Shown: positions 1-10,237 of the stretch, piece after piece
Numbering within the stretch: position 1 is the stretch's first letter
How the letters are laid out: every line of letters begins with the position of its first letter
Assembly: GCA_030674185.1 (NCBI GenBank)
Contig: JAPXFY010000013.1
Span: 48,404,964-48,468,963, forward strand
Direction: 5' to 3'
Origin: Monoplex corrugatus
Lineage: Eukaryota > Mollusca > Gastropoda > Littorinimorpha > Ranellidae
Length of the DNA stretch: 64,000 bases
The notes under the pieces: model-generated
The model's database searches: none
The model's input: only the letters and a program-made list of their open reading frames with translations
What the model was told of the DNA's origin: nothing
Made by a program: the position numbers and the translations under genes

Positions 1-5
1 TATAT

Positions 6-54
<49 letters not shown>

Positions 55-111
55 TATGTATATATCATCATCATCATATATATCATCATCATCATCATCA
101 TCAGTTTCATC
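1..111. repeat. (TA)n and (ATC)n microsatellites
   Basis: Bases 1-52 are nearly pure TA and the rest is ATC trimers separated by short TA stretches. The window begins inside the repeat, so its true length is unknown. Confidence 0.95.
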
Positions 112-144
112 TTTTTCAGTGCTGCTCTAACTTCACTCTTTTCA

Positions 145-185
145 TATATATATTCACACACACACACATATATATATACATACAC

Positions 186-272
<87 letters not shown>

Positions 273-290
273 GTATATATAGATATATAT
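145..290. repeat. Compound (AC)n-(TA)n microsatellite
   Basis: Short AC tracts grade into about 100 bp of alternating TA. The open frame over it encodes only alternating Tyr/Ile and is not a gene. Confidence 0.95.
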
Positions 291-383
291 ACACCTATCC
301 ATCTATGTATGTATCTAAACATAATTATGTAAACATACGCAAACACAAAATCGCAATATAACAGTATAGGTTGTTCCATGGAA

Positions 384-402
384 TCACACACACACACGCA
401 CG

Positions 403-482
<80 letters not shown>
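384..482. repeat. (AC)n microsatellite with GCAC interruptions
   Basis: Roughly 45 AC units with a few CGCA variants at the left end. It is translated as His-Thr or Cys-Val runs in both directions, which is low complexity and not coding. Confidence 0.97.
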
Positions 483-484
<2 letters not shown>

Positions 485-1949
485 TTGTATGTGAAATGTT
501 ACACCCACCACCCTTTGAAGAGACCAACTGGCTATTGTTACAGCTATACTATACCAGAACGAGATGACATTAAATGATTAATACCTGAATATATCTATAA
601 TCATGTGAACTTGGAAAAACATTTTAAGATTTTCATGAAAAAAAAGAAACATTTGAAATTTTTCAAATTTTACGAAAGCAATACATGAGGCAGCAAATGA
701 TAAAAAAAAAAACCCAACAACAGAGAATGTAAACAAAAGTAAATAGACAGGCAATGGTTGGTGGAATCAGTTATGTGAAGCAGCAAAGAATGAGAGAAAA
801 AGAGGGGGAGAGAGCGAAAGAGTGAGAGAGAGAAGGAGAGAGAGAGAGAGAGAGTAAGAGAGAGAGAGAGAGAGAGTAAGAGAGAGAGAGAGAGAATGTT
901 TAAGGTCTATTTAAAGAACTAAATCCCCAGAAGACCATTACAATATGAAAGTGGCAAACATTCACTCCAGCAAAGTTATAGCCCGTTTCAAAAAAACATC
1001 ATTGGTCAGAATTTTGTCCTAGACAAATTCCAGAACCTAAAGATACTTTCAAATTTTAGGGGAAAGTTAAAGTAACGAAAAATAACTATTAATAACAACA
1101 ACTTCCAATCAAGATAGAAAATAAAGAATCTTCATCATCTGTTAACACAGAGGACTTTGGACAGCTGTTTTCAAGAGCAAGTAATTCTAATTACCTATCT
1201 AAGGAAATTTAGGAGGAAAAAAGTGATCTGAACAATTCCGAGAGACTAAATATCTTCCCTCTGATAATCGAACGTATACAAATTTAAAAATTACTTTACA
1301 TTGCCTTTTAACATTGATCTCAGTCCTAAAGAGTCACCGCTGTTTAAAACTGATAGAAGAGAATTTGGAATACACAACCAGAGTCGTGTTTCTAAATTTC
1401 TATTTACGCTGGAAAGTACACACTGATGCCTTACCACCAAAAAGCTACCAAAAGCTTTAATTTAATAAAACAAAATAATTAGAGAAAATGTATGGGGGCA
1501 GGACATTTAAATGCTGTTGCAGCTTGCAACAGCTTTAATAAATTCAAAGTTAGTTTATGGCCAAGAGGTATATTTTTCAGCTCCAAAATGTCATATGAAA
1601 ATAAAATCAAAGCATAAACCGTAGAGCTCTTAAGTTAGCACCTGAAGGGCCTGTGTATGCAAAAACACAAGAATGTAAGACAGCAAGTTTCTTGTAGAAG
1701 AGTGGAGGAAACTATCAGATGCTAAATGCACGTCCGAATAAAACAAACTACCAGCATTTGAGCAGACATAAACCAGAAACATATGGAAATAGAATGATAA
1801 CATGTACAGAATTATCAAAAGAAGAGTGGCATCAATTTTTGACCAACTGATCGTTGTCAAGTGCCCACAAATAACAACAAAGAAGCAGATACACAAAACT
1901 TAGGGTGAAATCAATAATGGAACTTCTGTAACACTGGACATACACACTT
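483..1949. other. Non-coding stretch, nothing recognised apart from a GA tract
   Basis: AT-rich unique-looking DNA containing the GA tract listed separately. No exon, conserved motif or repeat shared with the rest of the window was seen. The minus frame at 1630-1896 has no recognisable domain and no convincing splice sites. Confidence 0.5.
783..897. repeat. Imperfect (GA)n polypurine tract
   Basis: GAGA runs are separated by TAAG interruptions at nearly regular intervals, giving a purine-rich plus strand of about 115 bp. Confidence 0.9.
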
Positions 1950-2029
1950 GCACACACACACATATATATATACGCATATATACAAAGACACGGACAATAA
2001 TACAGACACATACACACACACACACACAC

Positions 2030-2115
<86 letters not shown>

Positions 2116-2122
2116 ATACAGA
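1950..2122. repeat. (AC)n microsatellite with ATAC flanks
   Basis: The core at about 2037-2112 is pure AC. The flanks are TATA/CATA tetramers. Confidence 0.95.
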
Positions 2123-2197
2123 GCATTTATATAACTGTACATAAACATAAATGGATTCCAGTGACATCTACGGATGCTCCACAGATGTTCCAAATAT

Positions 2198-2242
2198 CAT
2201 CACCATCATCATCGTCATCATCATCATCATCTCATCATCAAC
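2198..2242. repeat. (ATC)n microsatellite
   Basis: About a dozen ATC/GTC trimers. Trimers of this kind recur here as the 3' tails of the LINE family, but no LINE sequence is attached at this site. Confidence 0.85.
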
Positions 2243-2369
2243 GTCACGGATAGTTTTACCTTGCCAAGAGTTTAAGGAAACTAATCCTGTTTTACTTTGC
2301 TTTTCACAGACACCCACGATTTATATACTGGATGTGACGGACAAATAGGCAAACATCAGACTTCCAATC

Positions 2370-2680
2370 GTACTGTTCCGGGTTTGATTTGTCTGTACAA
2401 CTCCACCTGGTGGTACGGGGGGAGGTTTTCCTGATCTCACAGATCTGCAAGTGTGCACACCTGCCACAGCCTACCCCCCACCCCCACCCCAACCCCCCTT
2501 CCATGTATAAGCATGTTGCATTTCAAACACGCATGTTGAAGATCCTTTAAGTCATGTCAGTGGCTGGTGTATGGAGACATAAAAACACCCAGTAAGCATA
2601 CCCACTGAAGTTGGACCATGCAGACTGTGTACAGTGGGGACAAAACAATATGCATACACACATCCCCACCCCCCACCCCC
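2370..2680 (+). mobile_element. SINE-like repeat, family S1
   Basis: A box-B-like GGGTTTGATTTG is followed by a body that resembles the sequence at 31175-31312 (read on its minus strand) in order: a CTCC..GGTGG segment, a GATCTCACAGATCTGCA segment and GTGCACACCTGCCA. Farther on it matches 50150-50330 and 57400-57480 (GCATGTTGAAGATCC, AAGTCATGTCAGTGGCTGG). This supports a dispersed, probably tRNA-derived SINE. The right end runs into an A/purine-rich tail. Confidence 0.6.
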
Positions 2681-2912
2681 ACCAAAAAAAAAAAAAAGAA
2701 GAAGAAAAAAGAAAGAAAAACTACTTGATGAAAACTCTGAGCTAAAAATGAAAAGCTGTTTCAATAAAAGAACCTTCTGTGATACTCAGCTTATTTCTGA
2801 CGCTTGCAAAGAAGGGTTCAGGTCGGGATAGAAGATCTATTAATTACAATTTCTATGCAAAGTGTGTGGATTGTATAGCTATAGTGCACATGCAAGAATG
2901 CATACATGTACA

Positions 2913-2913
<1 letters not shown>

Positions 2914-2982
<69 letters not shown>

Positions 2983-3045
2983 TATGCCCGCACACACACA
3001 CACACACACGCACACGCACACGCACACGCACACGCACACAAATAC
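2914..3045. repeat. (AC)n with (GCACAC)n microsatellite
   Basis: About 80 bp of AC is followed by CACGCA hexamers. No gene. Confidence 0.95.
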
Positions 3046-3140
3046 ATACAAACACATGTTGGCACACACTTACTTTATACTGCATTTTCTGCTATACGAG
3101 AAGATTCATGTGGTGACTTGTACACGTTATCATCATGATA

Positions 3141-3346
3141 AACCATTTATTGTCAGGTTAACATAATATCATCATTATCATCATCATCGTCATCGTCGTC
3201 GTCATCATCATCATCATCACCATCATAAACCATTTACTGTCAGGTAACATAGCATCATCATCATCGTTGTCGTCATCATAATCATCATCATTGTCGTCAT
3301 CATCATTATTACCATCATCATACACCATTTATAGTCAGGTTAACAT

Positions 3347-3389
<43 letters not shown>

Positions 3390-3400
3390 CTATCAAAAAA
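3141..3400. repeat. Composite repeat: (ATC/GTC)n blocks with a repeated spacer
   Basis: A spacer reading approximately ACCATTTATTGTCAGGTTAA occurs three times, at about 3143, 3228 and 3325. Each copy is followed by ATCATC/GTCGTC trimers, so the larger unit is about 85-100 bp and was itself duplicated. Confidence 0.85.
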
Positions 3401-4027
3401 ACATTAGTAAGGTGTGTGTCAATATCTGTGTATGTGGGAATATGTTTTTGTGTGCATATGCATACAGTTTTTCTGGTGAGGTTACACTGTTGTTTTCATT
3501 TCTCAGTCTACACCATTTAGATGCTTATTTGGTCTGATCTATAGTTCAATTTTTTTTGCAGAATAATTATGTTCGGTTAAGTGCTTGCGAATTGAACATA
3601 ATTGTATGGTTCATAATTAACCACCATATATTATACATATAGGCAGATGGTGGTAAGGCCGGTGCTATAAACTGCTGCTCATCCAAAAGAAATGTGACAT
3701 GTATATTAGAGACACTCCTTTCTAGGTGTAATGATCCACATGGAACCCCTGTCTTGCCTTCCAGGCAAAACGTCAGTCACATACGGTCTTTCCTATATTA
3801 TTATATCTGTAACAACACCTTCTCATCATATCTCCCATTCCCACAGAGTTTGTTATGCGGCACACCCAGGCACCCTGCAGCAGAACTGGGTAAAAAAAAA
3901 AGAGTAGAGATCTGACCCCCTAACCATGCAGCGTACATGGCCCACCATCATATGGATATTCTCTAGTGCCCACAAACCAGCCACTATGTACAGGCAAATA
4001 TGTGGGTTGGACATCCCAGCGGCAGAC
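3401..4027. other. Non-coding stretch, nothing recognised
   Basis: Mixed-composition DNA with short open frames only. No repeat shared with the rest of the window and no splice-flanked conserved frame were found. Confidence 0.4.
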
Positions 4028-4165
4028 CAGGTCATCATCATCATCATCAGGTGCCCTGCCGCATGGCGTTGGCGATCATGGACTTCCATCTGCCTCTATC
4101 TCTCGTTGCCCCTAGCATCTCCCCCACCCTCCTTGTCTCCAGCCACTCTGCAAGTCCGTCCAGCA
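4028..4165 (-). mobile_element. RTE-like LINE, 3' end only
   Basis: Reverse complement of the last ~135 bp of the LINE at 26050-28316, including GGACGGACTTGCAGAG, the CCATGATCGCCAACGCCATG block and the terminal TGATGATGA tail. It is heavily 5' truncated and has no coding capacity. Confidence 0.9.
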
Positions 4166-4348
4166 GACGGACCAGGTAGAAGATGATAAATTCTCAACAG
4201 CTAAGAAGACAGATGAGGATGGACAAAGCAAGTTGGAATTTAGTGCCCTGCAGATATCTTCGGGAGAATAGAGGGCTATGGAGTAAACCCTACACACAAA
4301 TCCGTAACGGAGAGTGGCAGAAGGAAGTAATTCATCTGAGGCTCAGAC

Positions 4349-4370
4349 CGTGGCCTTCGCGAAGGCCACG
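4349..4370. repeat. 22-bp perfect palindrome
   Basis: The 11-bp arm CGTGGCCTTCG is followed directly by its reverse complement with no loop. It sits in otherwise unremarkable sequence (4166-4640) in which I recognise no gene. Confidence 0.9.
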
Positions 4371-4639
4371 AACAGAGCCTCTAAGACGGTTGGGTGGCAT
4401 GTCGCATCTGGATCATTATACATCTGGATTACTGTACAGAGGCGGGTCAAGAATAGACACAAGTGGAGAACCTCAGCTGCTACCCTACACGTCAATGTCA
4501 TAATGGACAGTAAGTAAAAGTACTTATGCAATACAGTTGTACATACCTTTAAGTTGTTTATCATCGTGTCTTTTACCTCTGAGTACATTTTTATTAACGG
4601 CTGTACGCTTCAGAGGGTGTTTATATAAATCTCCATCAG

Positions 4640-5000
4640 TAACAACAGTAGTAGTAGAAATAAAAAAATAAACATAGTAATTGTCATTGTTATTGTTATC
4701 ATTACAAAATAAAATAAATCATAGTTACTGTTGTCATTATCATTATTACTATTACAACTATAATTACTATCAATATGATCATTATCATTATTCTTACTAT
4801 TATCATCATCATCATTAGTAGCAGTAGCAAAATCATTATTATTACAATATTACTTTCATTATTTTCAGTAGTAGTACTAGTAGTAGCAGTAGTAATAGCA
4901 GTAGCAGTAGTAGTAGTATCATCATCATTATCATCATCATCATCATTATTATTATTGTTATTGTTATTATCATCATTATTATTACTGTTACTATTACTTA
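4640..5000. repeat. Trinucleotide-rich block (ATT/ATC/AGT)
   Basis: About 360 bp of mixed ATT, ATC, GTA and GTT trimers. The frame at 4775-5044 translates as Ile/Ser/Val/Leu runs and is not a protein. Confidence 0.9.
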
Positions 5001-5745
5001 CTTTTCGTTCTGGTGCTGACAGAAGAGCATGCCAAGGTACATAATCCTATCAAGGCGACAACTGCTGCCCCACCCGGCACGAAACTCTGCACCTTACGGT
5101 AATATGGTTGACAGGCCGGACAGCAATTTCTGTCACCAACACACACACACAAAACGGTCACTCCATACAACTGAACAAGTAAGTTTCAGTTTCAGTTTCT
5201 GGTCACTCCAGACAACTGAACAAGTAAGTTTCAAAGAAATAAGAGGGAAGCAGGGAGAATTTTTATAATATAATCAAAGGACACAACTCTTGAGAATTAT
5301 CTCCCATGTTGTATAGAACTTCTCAAATCTAACACAGTTTACGCTACCCATTCAGCTAGCATAGAAGCAGATACAAAGTACAGAAACAGCAAGCTCAGAA
5401 CACTCCTCAAAAAAGGAGCGCCCAAGCCTACCTTTATACTCTGCAACTACCCTACACACAACTATGAGAGAGGAGAGAAATACATACAATACATTGGTCT
5501 TATGTTCAAGATTGACATAGTCTTTTATTCTTGAACTGACCAAACACACACACATAGACAAGACAGAACATATACATGGTTGCTTCCAAGGCATATAGGT
5601 AATACCAAAGAAATAAGAGGGAAGCAGGGAGAAAGAATAAAAGCAATGGAAAATTATAGAGAGCATATTATATTCAATTATATATTACAATGTGATTCCC
5701 CTCCGAGTGGAGACAGGCTGCAGAGGGGATTGAGTGAGGTCAGGA
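5001..5745. other. Non-coding stretch with small duplications
   Basis: A ~49-bp unit (GGTCACTCCAGACAACTGAA...) is tandemly doubled at 5156-5236. A 27-bp string starting CAAAGAAATAAGAGGG at 5232 is repeated at about 5606. No gene is recognised. Confidence 0.5.
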
Positions 5746-6514
5746 TTTTATGCAGAGGAAAAAAGATGAGTTTTGAGAGCGGACTTGAAGGAGACAAAAG
5801 TAGGTTGCTGACGGACTGAGAGAGGAAGTTTGTTCCAGGAAAGTGGACCAGAAACAGAGAAGGCTCGTGGACCATAGGTATTGAGCTTAGTGCGTGGAAA
5901 GCGAAAAGTCAGAGGATCGGAGGCAGAGCGGAGGGTACGTGAGGGAATATAGATCTCAAGTAGGTTTGACAGGTAATCGGGGGCTGCGTTATTGAGGCTT
6001 TTGTAGCACATGGTGTCTAGTTTGTACTGTATGCGCTTTGATACAGGGAGCCAGTGAAGTTGTGCCAGGAGAGAAGATATGTGGTCAGCTTTTTTCTTTT
6101 TTAGTACAAGGCGTGCAGCATTGTTTTGAATGCGCTGCAGGATGTGAATGGTGGAGGCAGGAAGACCAGACTGGAGTGAATTGCAATAGTCAATGCGAGA
6201 CATTATGAAGGAGAGAACGAGTTTTGCAGTTGTTTCGACAGAGAGATACTTCCTGATCAGGCTTATACGATGGAGGTGATAGTAGCAAGATCTGGCAGTT
6301 TGAGAAACAAAGTTGTTCATGGAGAGGGTAGAGTCAATGCAGACACCAAGGTTTTTAGCTGAATCAGAAATTGGGACTGATGGGAGAGAAAGAGGAGGCA
6401 GCTGAGAAAGTTTCTGACGGGTGCCAATGAGGATAGCTTCTGTCTTGTCATCAGTAAGCTGAAGTTTGTTGAACGTCATCCAGTTCTTAATGTCTGAAGT
6501 ATTAAAATGGCCTT
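5746..6514 (-). mobile_element. CR1/L2-like non-LTR retrotransposon, C-terminal RT fragment
   Basis: An uninterrupted minus frame of about 255 residues reads into the C-terminal (thumb and connection) part of a CR1/L2-type reverse transcriptase. Landmarks in order are NWMTFNKLQL, DDKTEAILIGTR, NLGVCIDSTLSM, SRIDYCNSLQSGLP, LQRIQNNAARLV, LHWLPVSKRIQYKL, PSRTLRSASD and LSWNKLPLSVR. The catalytic YxDD region and endonuclease are absent, so this is a 5'-truncated copy. Its 5' edge coincides with the TTAA element at 6515, so the apparent N-terminus of the longer frame is only translated transposon. The clean frame suggests a young insertion. CR1 versus L2 versus Rex1 cannot be settled by eye. Confidence 0.85.
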
Positions 6515-6707
6515 TTAACCCTTTGACTCCCGCACCCTGTCCACCAGCATCCTGCGTTGTCAACCATGCTACCACAGCAAAAACGTGATCCTTTGATTTC
6601 CTCATCCTAAACACCAGCTTCTTGCAGGAAACTGATGGACAGGATGAGGGAATCAAAGGGTTAATCTTTTGCTGTCGGTGGATAGGGTGCAGGAGTCAAA
6701 GGGTTAA
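6515..6707. mobile_element. TTAA-flanked piggyBac-type MITE (copy 1)
   Basis: The element starts TTAA-CCCTTTGACTCCCGC and ends GGAGTCAAAGGG-TTAA. An inner inverted pair (GATCCTTTGATTTCC ... GGGAATCAAAGGGTTAA) lies in the centre. TTAA at both ends plus CCC...GGG termini fit piggyBac-type target duplications and TIRs. It encodes nothing. Confidence 0.8.
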
Positions 6708-6808
6708 GAGACCAGTTTTCATGTTGCAGAGTGTGACTGAACTCATGATATCATATCTCAAGGGCAGAGATATGTCAAACGAGCCAGCCAACCTGCTTCA
6801 AAAATTGT

Positions 6809-6882
6809 GGCCCACCTGAGGCTCGAACTCACGACCCGTGCATAATCAACATGGCGTTGTAACCAAACAAGATAACAGGGCC
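6809..6882 (-). ncRNA. tRNA-like SINE head
   Basis: Read on the minus strand, the ~74 nt begin GGCCCTGTTATC, carry a box-A-like TGTTTGGTTACAACGCC and a box-B-like GAGTTCGAGCC, and end GGTGGGCC, giving five acceptor pairs. The T arm is nearly complete and the anticodon arm is weak, so this is a tRNA-derived pol III promoter relic and not a working tRNA. Confidence 0.55.
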
Positions 6883-8354
6883 ACCAGTTTTCAGCTACAT
6901 TCTAACCAAACAAGCTAACAGGGCCACTGATTTTCAGCTACATTCTAACCAAATAAGCTAAAAGGGCCACTAGTTTTCAGCTACATTCTAACCAAACATG
7001 CTAACAGGGCCACTAGTTTTCAGCTACATTCTAACCAAATAAGCCAACAGGGCCATTAATTTCAGCTACATTCTAACCAAACAAGTAACAGGGCCACTAC
7101 TTTTCAGCTACTTTCTAACCAAATAAGCTAACAGGGCCACTAGTTTTCAGCTACTTTCTAACCAAAAAGCTAACAGGGCCACTACTTTTCAGCTACATTC
7201 TAACCAAACAAGCTAACAGGGCCACTACTTTTCAGCTACATTCTAACCAAACAAGCTAACAGGGCCACTATTTTCAGCTACATTCTAACCAAACAAGCTA
7301 ACAGGGCCACTACTTTTCAGCTACATTCTAACCAAACAAACTTACAGGGCCACAAATTTTCAGCTACATTCTAACCAAACAAGCTTACAGGGCCACTATT
7401 TTTCAGCTACATTCTAACCAAATAAGCTAACAGGGCCACTAGTTTTCAGCTACTTCTAACCAAATAAGCTAACAGGGCCACTACTTTTCAGCTACATTCT
7501 AGCAAACAAGCTAACAGGGCCACTAATTTTCAGCTACATTCTAACCAAACAAGCTAACAGGGCCACTAGTTTTCTGCTACATTCTAACCAAATAAGCTGA
7601 AAGGGCCACTAATTTTCAGCTACATTCTAACCAAACAAGCTAACAGAGCCACTAGTTTTCAGCTACATTCCAACCAAATAAGCTAAAAGGGCCACTAATT
7701 TTCAGCTACATTCCTAACCAAACAAGCTAACAGGGCCACCAGTTTTCAGCTACATTCTAACCAAAAACTTACAGGGCCACTAATTTTCAGCTACATTCTA
7801 ACCAAACAAGCTAACAGGCCACTACTTTTCAGCTACATTCTAACCAAACAAGCTAACAGGGCCACTACTTTTCAGCTACATTGTAACCAAATAAGCTAAC
7901 AGGGCCACTAATTTTCAGCTACATTCTAACCAAACAAGCCAAAAAGGCCACTAGTTTTCAGCTACATTCTAACTAAACAAACTTACAGGGCCACTAAATT
8001 TTCAGCTACATTCTAACCAAACAAGCTAACAGGGCCACTACTTTTCAGCTACATTCTAGCAAAACAAGCTAACAGGGCCACTAATTTTCAGCTACATTCT
8101 AACCAAACAAGCTAACAGGGCCACTAGTTTTCTGCTACATTCTAACCAAATAAGCTAAAAGGGCCACTAATTTTCAGCTACATTCTAACCAAACAAGCTA
8201 ACAGAGCCACTAGTTTTCAGCTACATTCCAACCAAACAAGCTAACAGGGCCACTACTTTTCAGCTACATTCTAACCAAACAAGATAACAGGGCCACTAAT
8301 TTTCAGCTACATCCTAACCGAACAAGCTAACAGGGCCAATAGTTTTCAGCTACG
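6858..8354. repeat. 43-bp minisatellite, about 35 copies
   Basis: The unit reads ACCAAACAAGCTAACAGGG + CCACTACTTTTCAGCTACATTCTA with scattered substitutions and 1-2 bp indels. On the minus strand each unit contains GGCCCTGTTAGCTTGTTTGGTTA, the 5' portion of the adjacent tRNA-like head, so the array appears to have grown from that sequence. Confidence 0.95.
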
Positions 8355-8980
8355 ACAGAAAAACCCACCTGATCCTAAAAAAAGGAGTGATTCTGAGATT
8401 ATTTCATAGATGAACTCTCCAACATCAAATCTGAGAAAAATCTTGACTTAACGTATAAAATGTGTGATGAAATACTTACAACTTATATGGGTTAATCATA
8501 AATACTATTCTCCAAAAGATCATACACAATTAGGACTAAACAATAACTAATCTTTTTTGTTGTTGTTGTTGAAACTCCAAGTCAGAAATGTACTTTCAAA
8601 AGTCACTTAACACATTCCTAGCCTAAAAACTGTTAAAATCATGAATGAATAGAGACATCAATAAACAAATAACACTGTAAAAGAGTTTGGGTATGACTTA
8701 CACTTTGATGGCGGTATTCCTGCAGAAGCCGGACAACACAACAACATGGAAGCAGTGGAAATGGAACAGAAACATGGTATATGAAGGATGTGCCACACCA
8801 AACACGCTCAAAACTGGGTGGAAAATGTACACATGTTAAACAAAGTATGGAAAAAAAAAAGGTGTCACAAAGGAACAAACTGTTCAGACTGCCGTGCACA
8901 AGTACGTCTGAAAATGCAAAATTATACAAGAAATGTATACATCAGAATGATCATGTATAGATATATAGATAAAGATATAT
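8355..8980. other. Non-coding stretch, nothing recognised
   Basis: AT-rich DNA. The minus frame at 8639-8929 has no similarity I recognise. This interval would be a possible place for the missing last MFSD12 exon, but no matching frame was found. Confidence 0.4.
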
Positions 8981-9005
8981 ATAGATATACATACATACAT
9001 ATACA

Positions 9006-9039
<34 letters not shown>

Positions 9040-9195
9040 CATACATATATACATACATATATACATACACAGATAGATAGATAGACAGACAGACAGACGG
9101 ACAGACAGATAGATATATAGATAGCTATATAGATAGATAGATAGATAGACAGACAGATAGACAGATAGATAGACAGATAGACAGATAGATACATA
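8981..9195. repeat. Compound tetranucleotide repeat (CATA)n-(GATA)n-(GACA)n
   Basis: Successive blocks of CATA, then GATA and GACA, with single-base transitions converting one tetramer into the next. Confidence 0.95.
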
Positions 9196-9929
9196 TACAT
9201 AGGTATATATATGCATTTTCTCTCTGTCTCCCCCTCTTTCCACGTGACTACCAATTCTGACAATGGCTTTATTTATTTACTAAGTTAATACTTGTAAAAT
9301 TGTTCTTACTATTGTTAACATCCCTTCAGAAAGGGATATGGCTTACTGAATGCAACATTTTGCAATTGCATTTTCTCTCACTTAGTCTTATAAACAGGTC
9401 AATGTTTACAAAATAACTTACACAAATCTATCCACTTTATCATTCCACATACTGAGCACAAATCTGCCACAATGACCATATGAAGAGTGCCATCAGCATC
9501 CATGCAACGTCTATTCAACCATACAAATGACATCCCCAACATAACTCCAATTAAACTTATAAGGATTCGATCCTTTATTCTAAGTAAGGTCATTCATTTG
9601 TATTACTACAAAAGTATGTGTAATTACTCAAACTGTTTAATCCATACACTACACAGTTACATTAATAAATTTGGATTAAAACAACTTGAAGATTTCCTCC
9701 GCACGATTAATACATTTGACCAAAGTGATGTTTTCCCAGATAGTGGATAGTGTGATGGAGTGAAAAGGTTAATCTTCGCTGTAAAATTGTTCCCGAGGTA
9801 CCAGTGATAGATCCAGGTAAAGGTCAGTTATCTCACGATAAGAACATGAACAATCCTTACATAGCATAATTAAAACACAGCTAACAACATTACAAAGTAT
9901 CAATATTAAAGCCATATAATTTAAAGGCA
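9196..9929. other. Non-coding stretch, nothing recognised
   Basis: Short frames without recognisable products. Around 9744-9772 a string GTGTGATGGAGTGAAAAGGTTAA may be a relic of one end of the TTAA element family. Confidence 0.4.
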
Positions 9930-10048
9930 CCAGAAAAAAACACGAAAAAAGAATAAGAACGCGTATTTAATACAACAAGACAAGATAGGCGCAAATTTTC
10001 TGCCAACTGGCCTTAGTCAAGCCTAAGATCACAAACAAACAAACACCA
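9930..10048. mobile_element. Foldback element, left part (interrupted copy)
   Basis: Matches the left arm of the element at 32325-32725: ACCAGAAAAAAACACG, AACGCGTATTTAATACAA, GCCAACTGGCCTT and CACAAACAAAC. The copy is split by the Penelope-like element and resumes at 12221. Confidence 0.85.
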
Positions 10049-10237
10049 TAATGCTACCAATTTTGAAGAACAAGGTCTCCCAACAGTGTAAAAATCGCTA
10101 CTCACAGTTCCGTAGCTTTCGATGGCGTTCTCGCCATCTTCGTCAGCGCTCTAATGCTGTCTGCGTGAATCTCTACTCAGATCTCGCGAACATGGGATGA
10201 ACCCAGTTCACGAGATCGAATCAGAGAATGGTACACC
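10047..10237 (-). repeat. Terminal inverted repeat of the Penelope-like element (3' end)
   Basis: About 191 bp are the near-perfect reverse complement of 12012-12203. It contains the last ~20 codons and stop of the RT/endonuclease frame, then the hammerhead-like core. Penelope-like elements are known to carry LTR-like repeats in direct or inverted orientation. Confidence 0.95.
10097..10146 (-). ncRNA. Hammerhead-ribozyme-like core (sense copy)
   Basis: On the element's sense strand CTGACGA is followed, after one A, by a 7-bp hairpin (GATGGCG/CGCCATC, loop AGAA), then GAAA, then GCTAC...GTAGC. CUGANGA and GAAA around a stem are the invariant hammerhead core, and Penelope-like elements are known to carry such ribozymes. 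It begins about 30 nt past the stop codon. The cleavage triplet and stem I are not obvious, so activity is unproven. Confidence 0.55.

Noticed and set aside
5748..6656. A 302-residue host protein
   Set aside because: Residues after the first ~50 are a CR1/L2-type RT C-terminus, and the first ~50 are a translated MITE.
8639..8929. Candidate last exon of MFSD12 (minus strand, GTAAGT nearby)
   Set aside because: No frame resembled the expected C-terminal helix and the implied exon boundaries were inconsistent.
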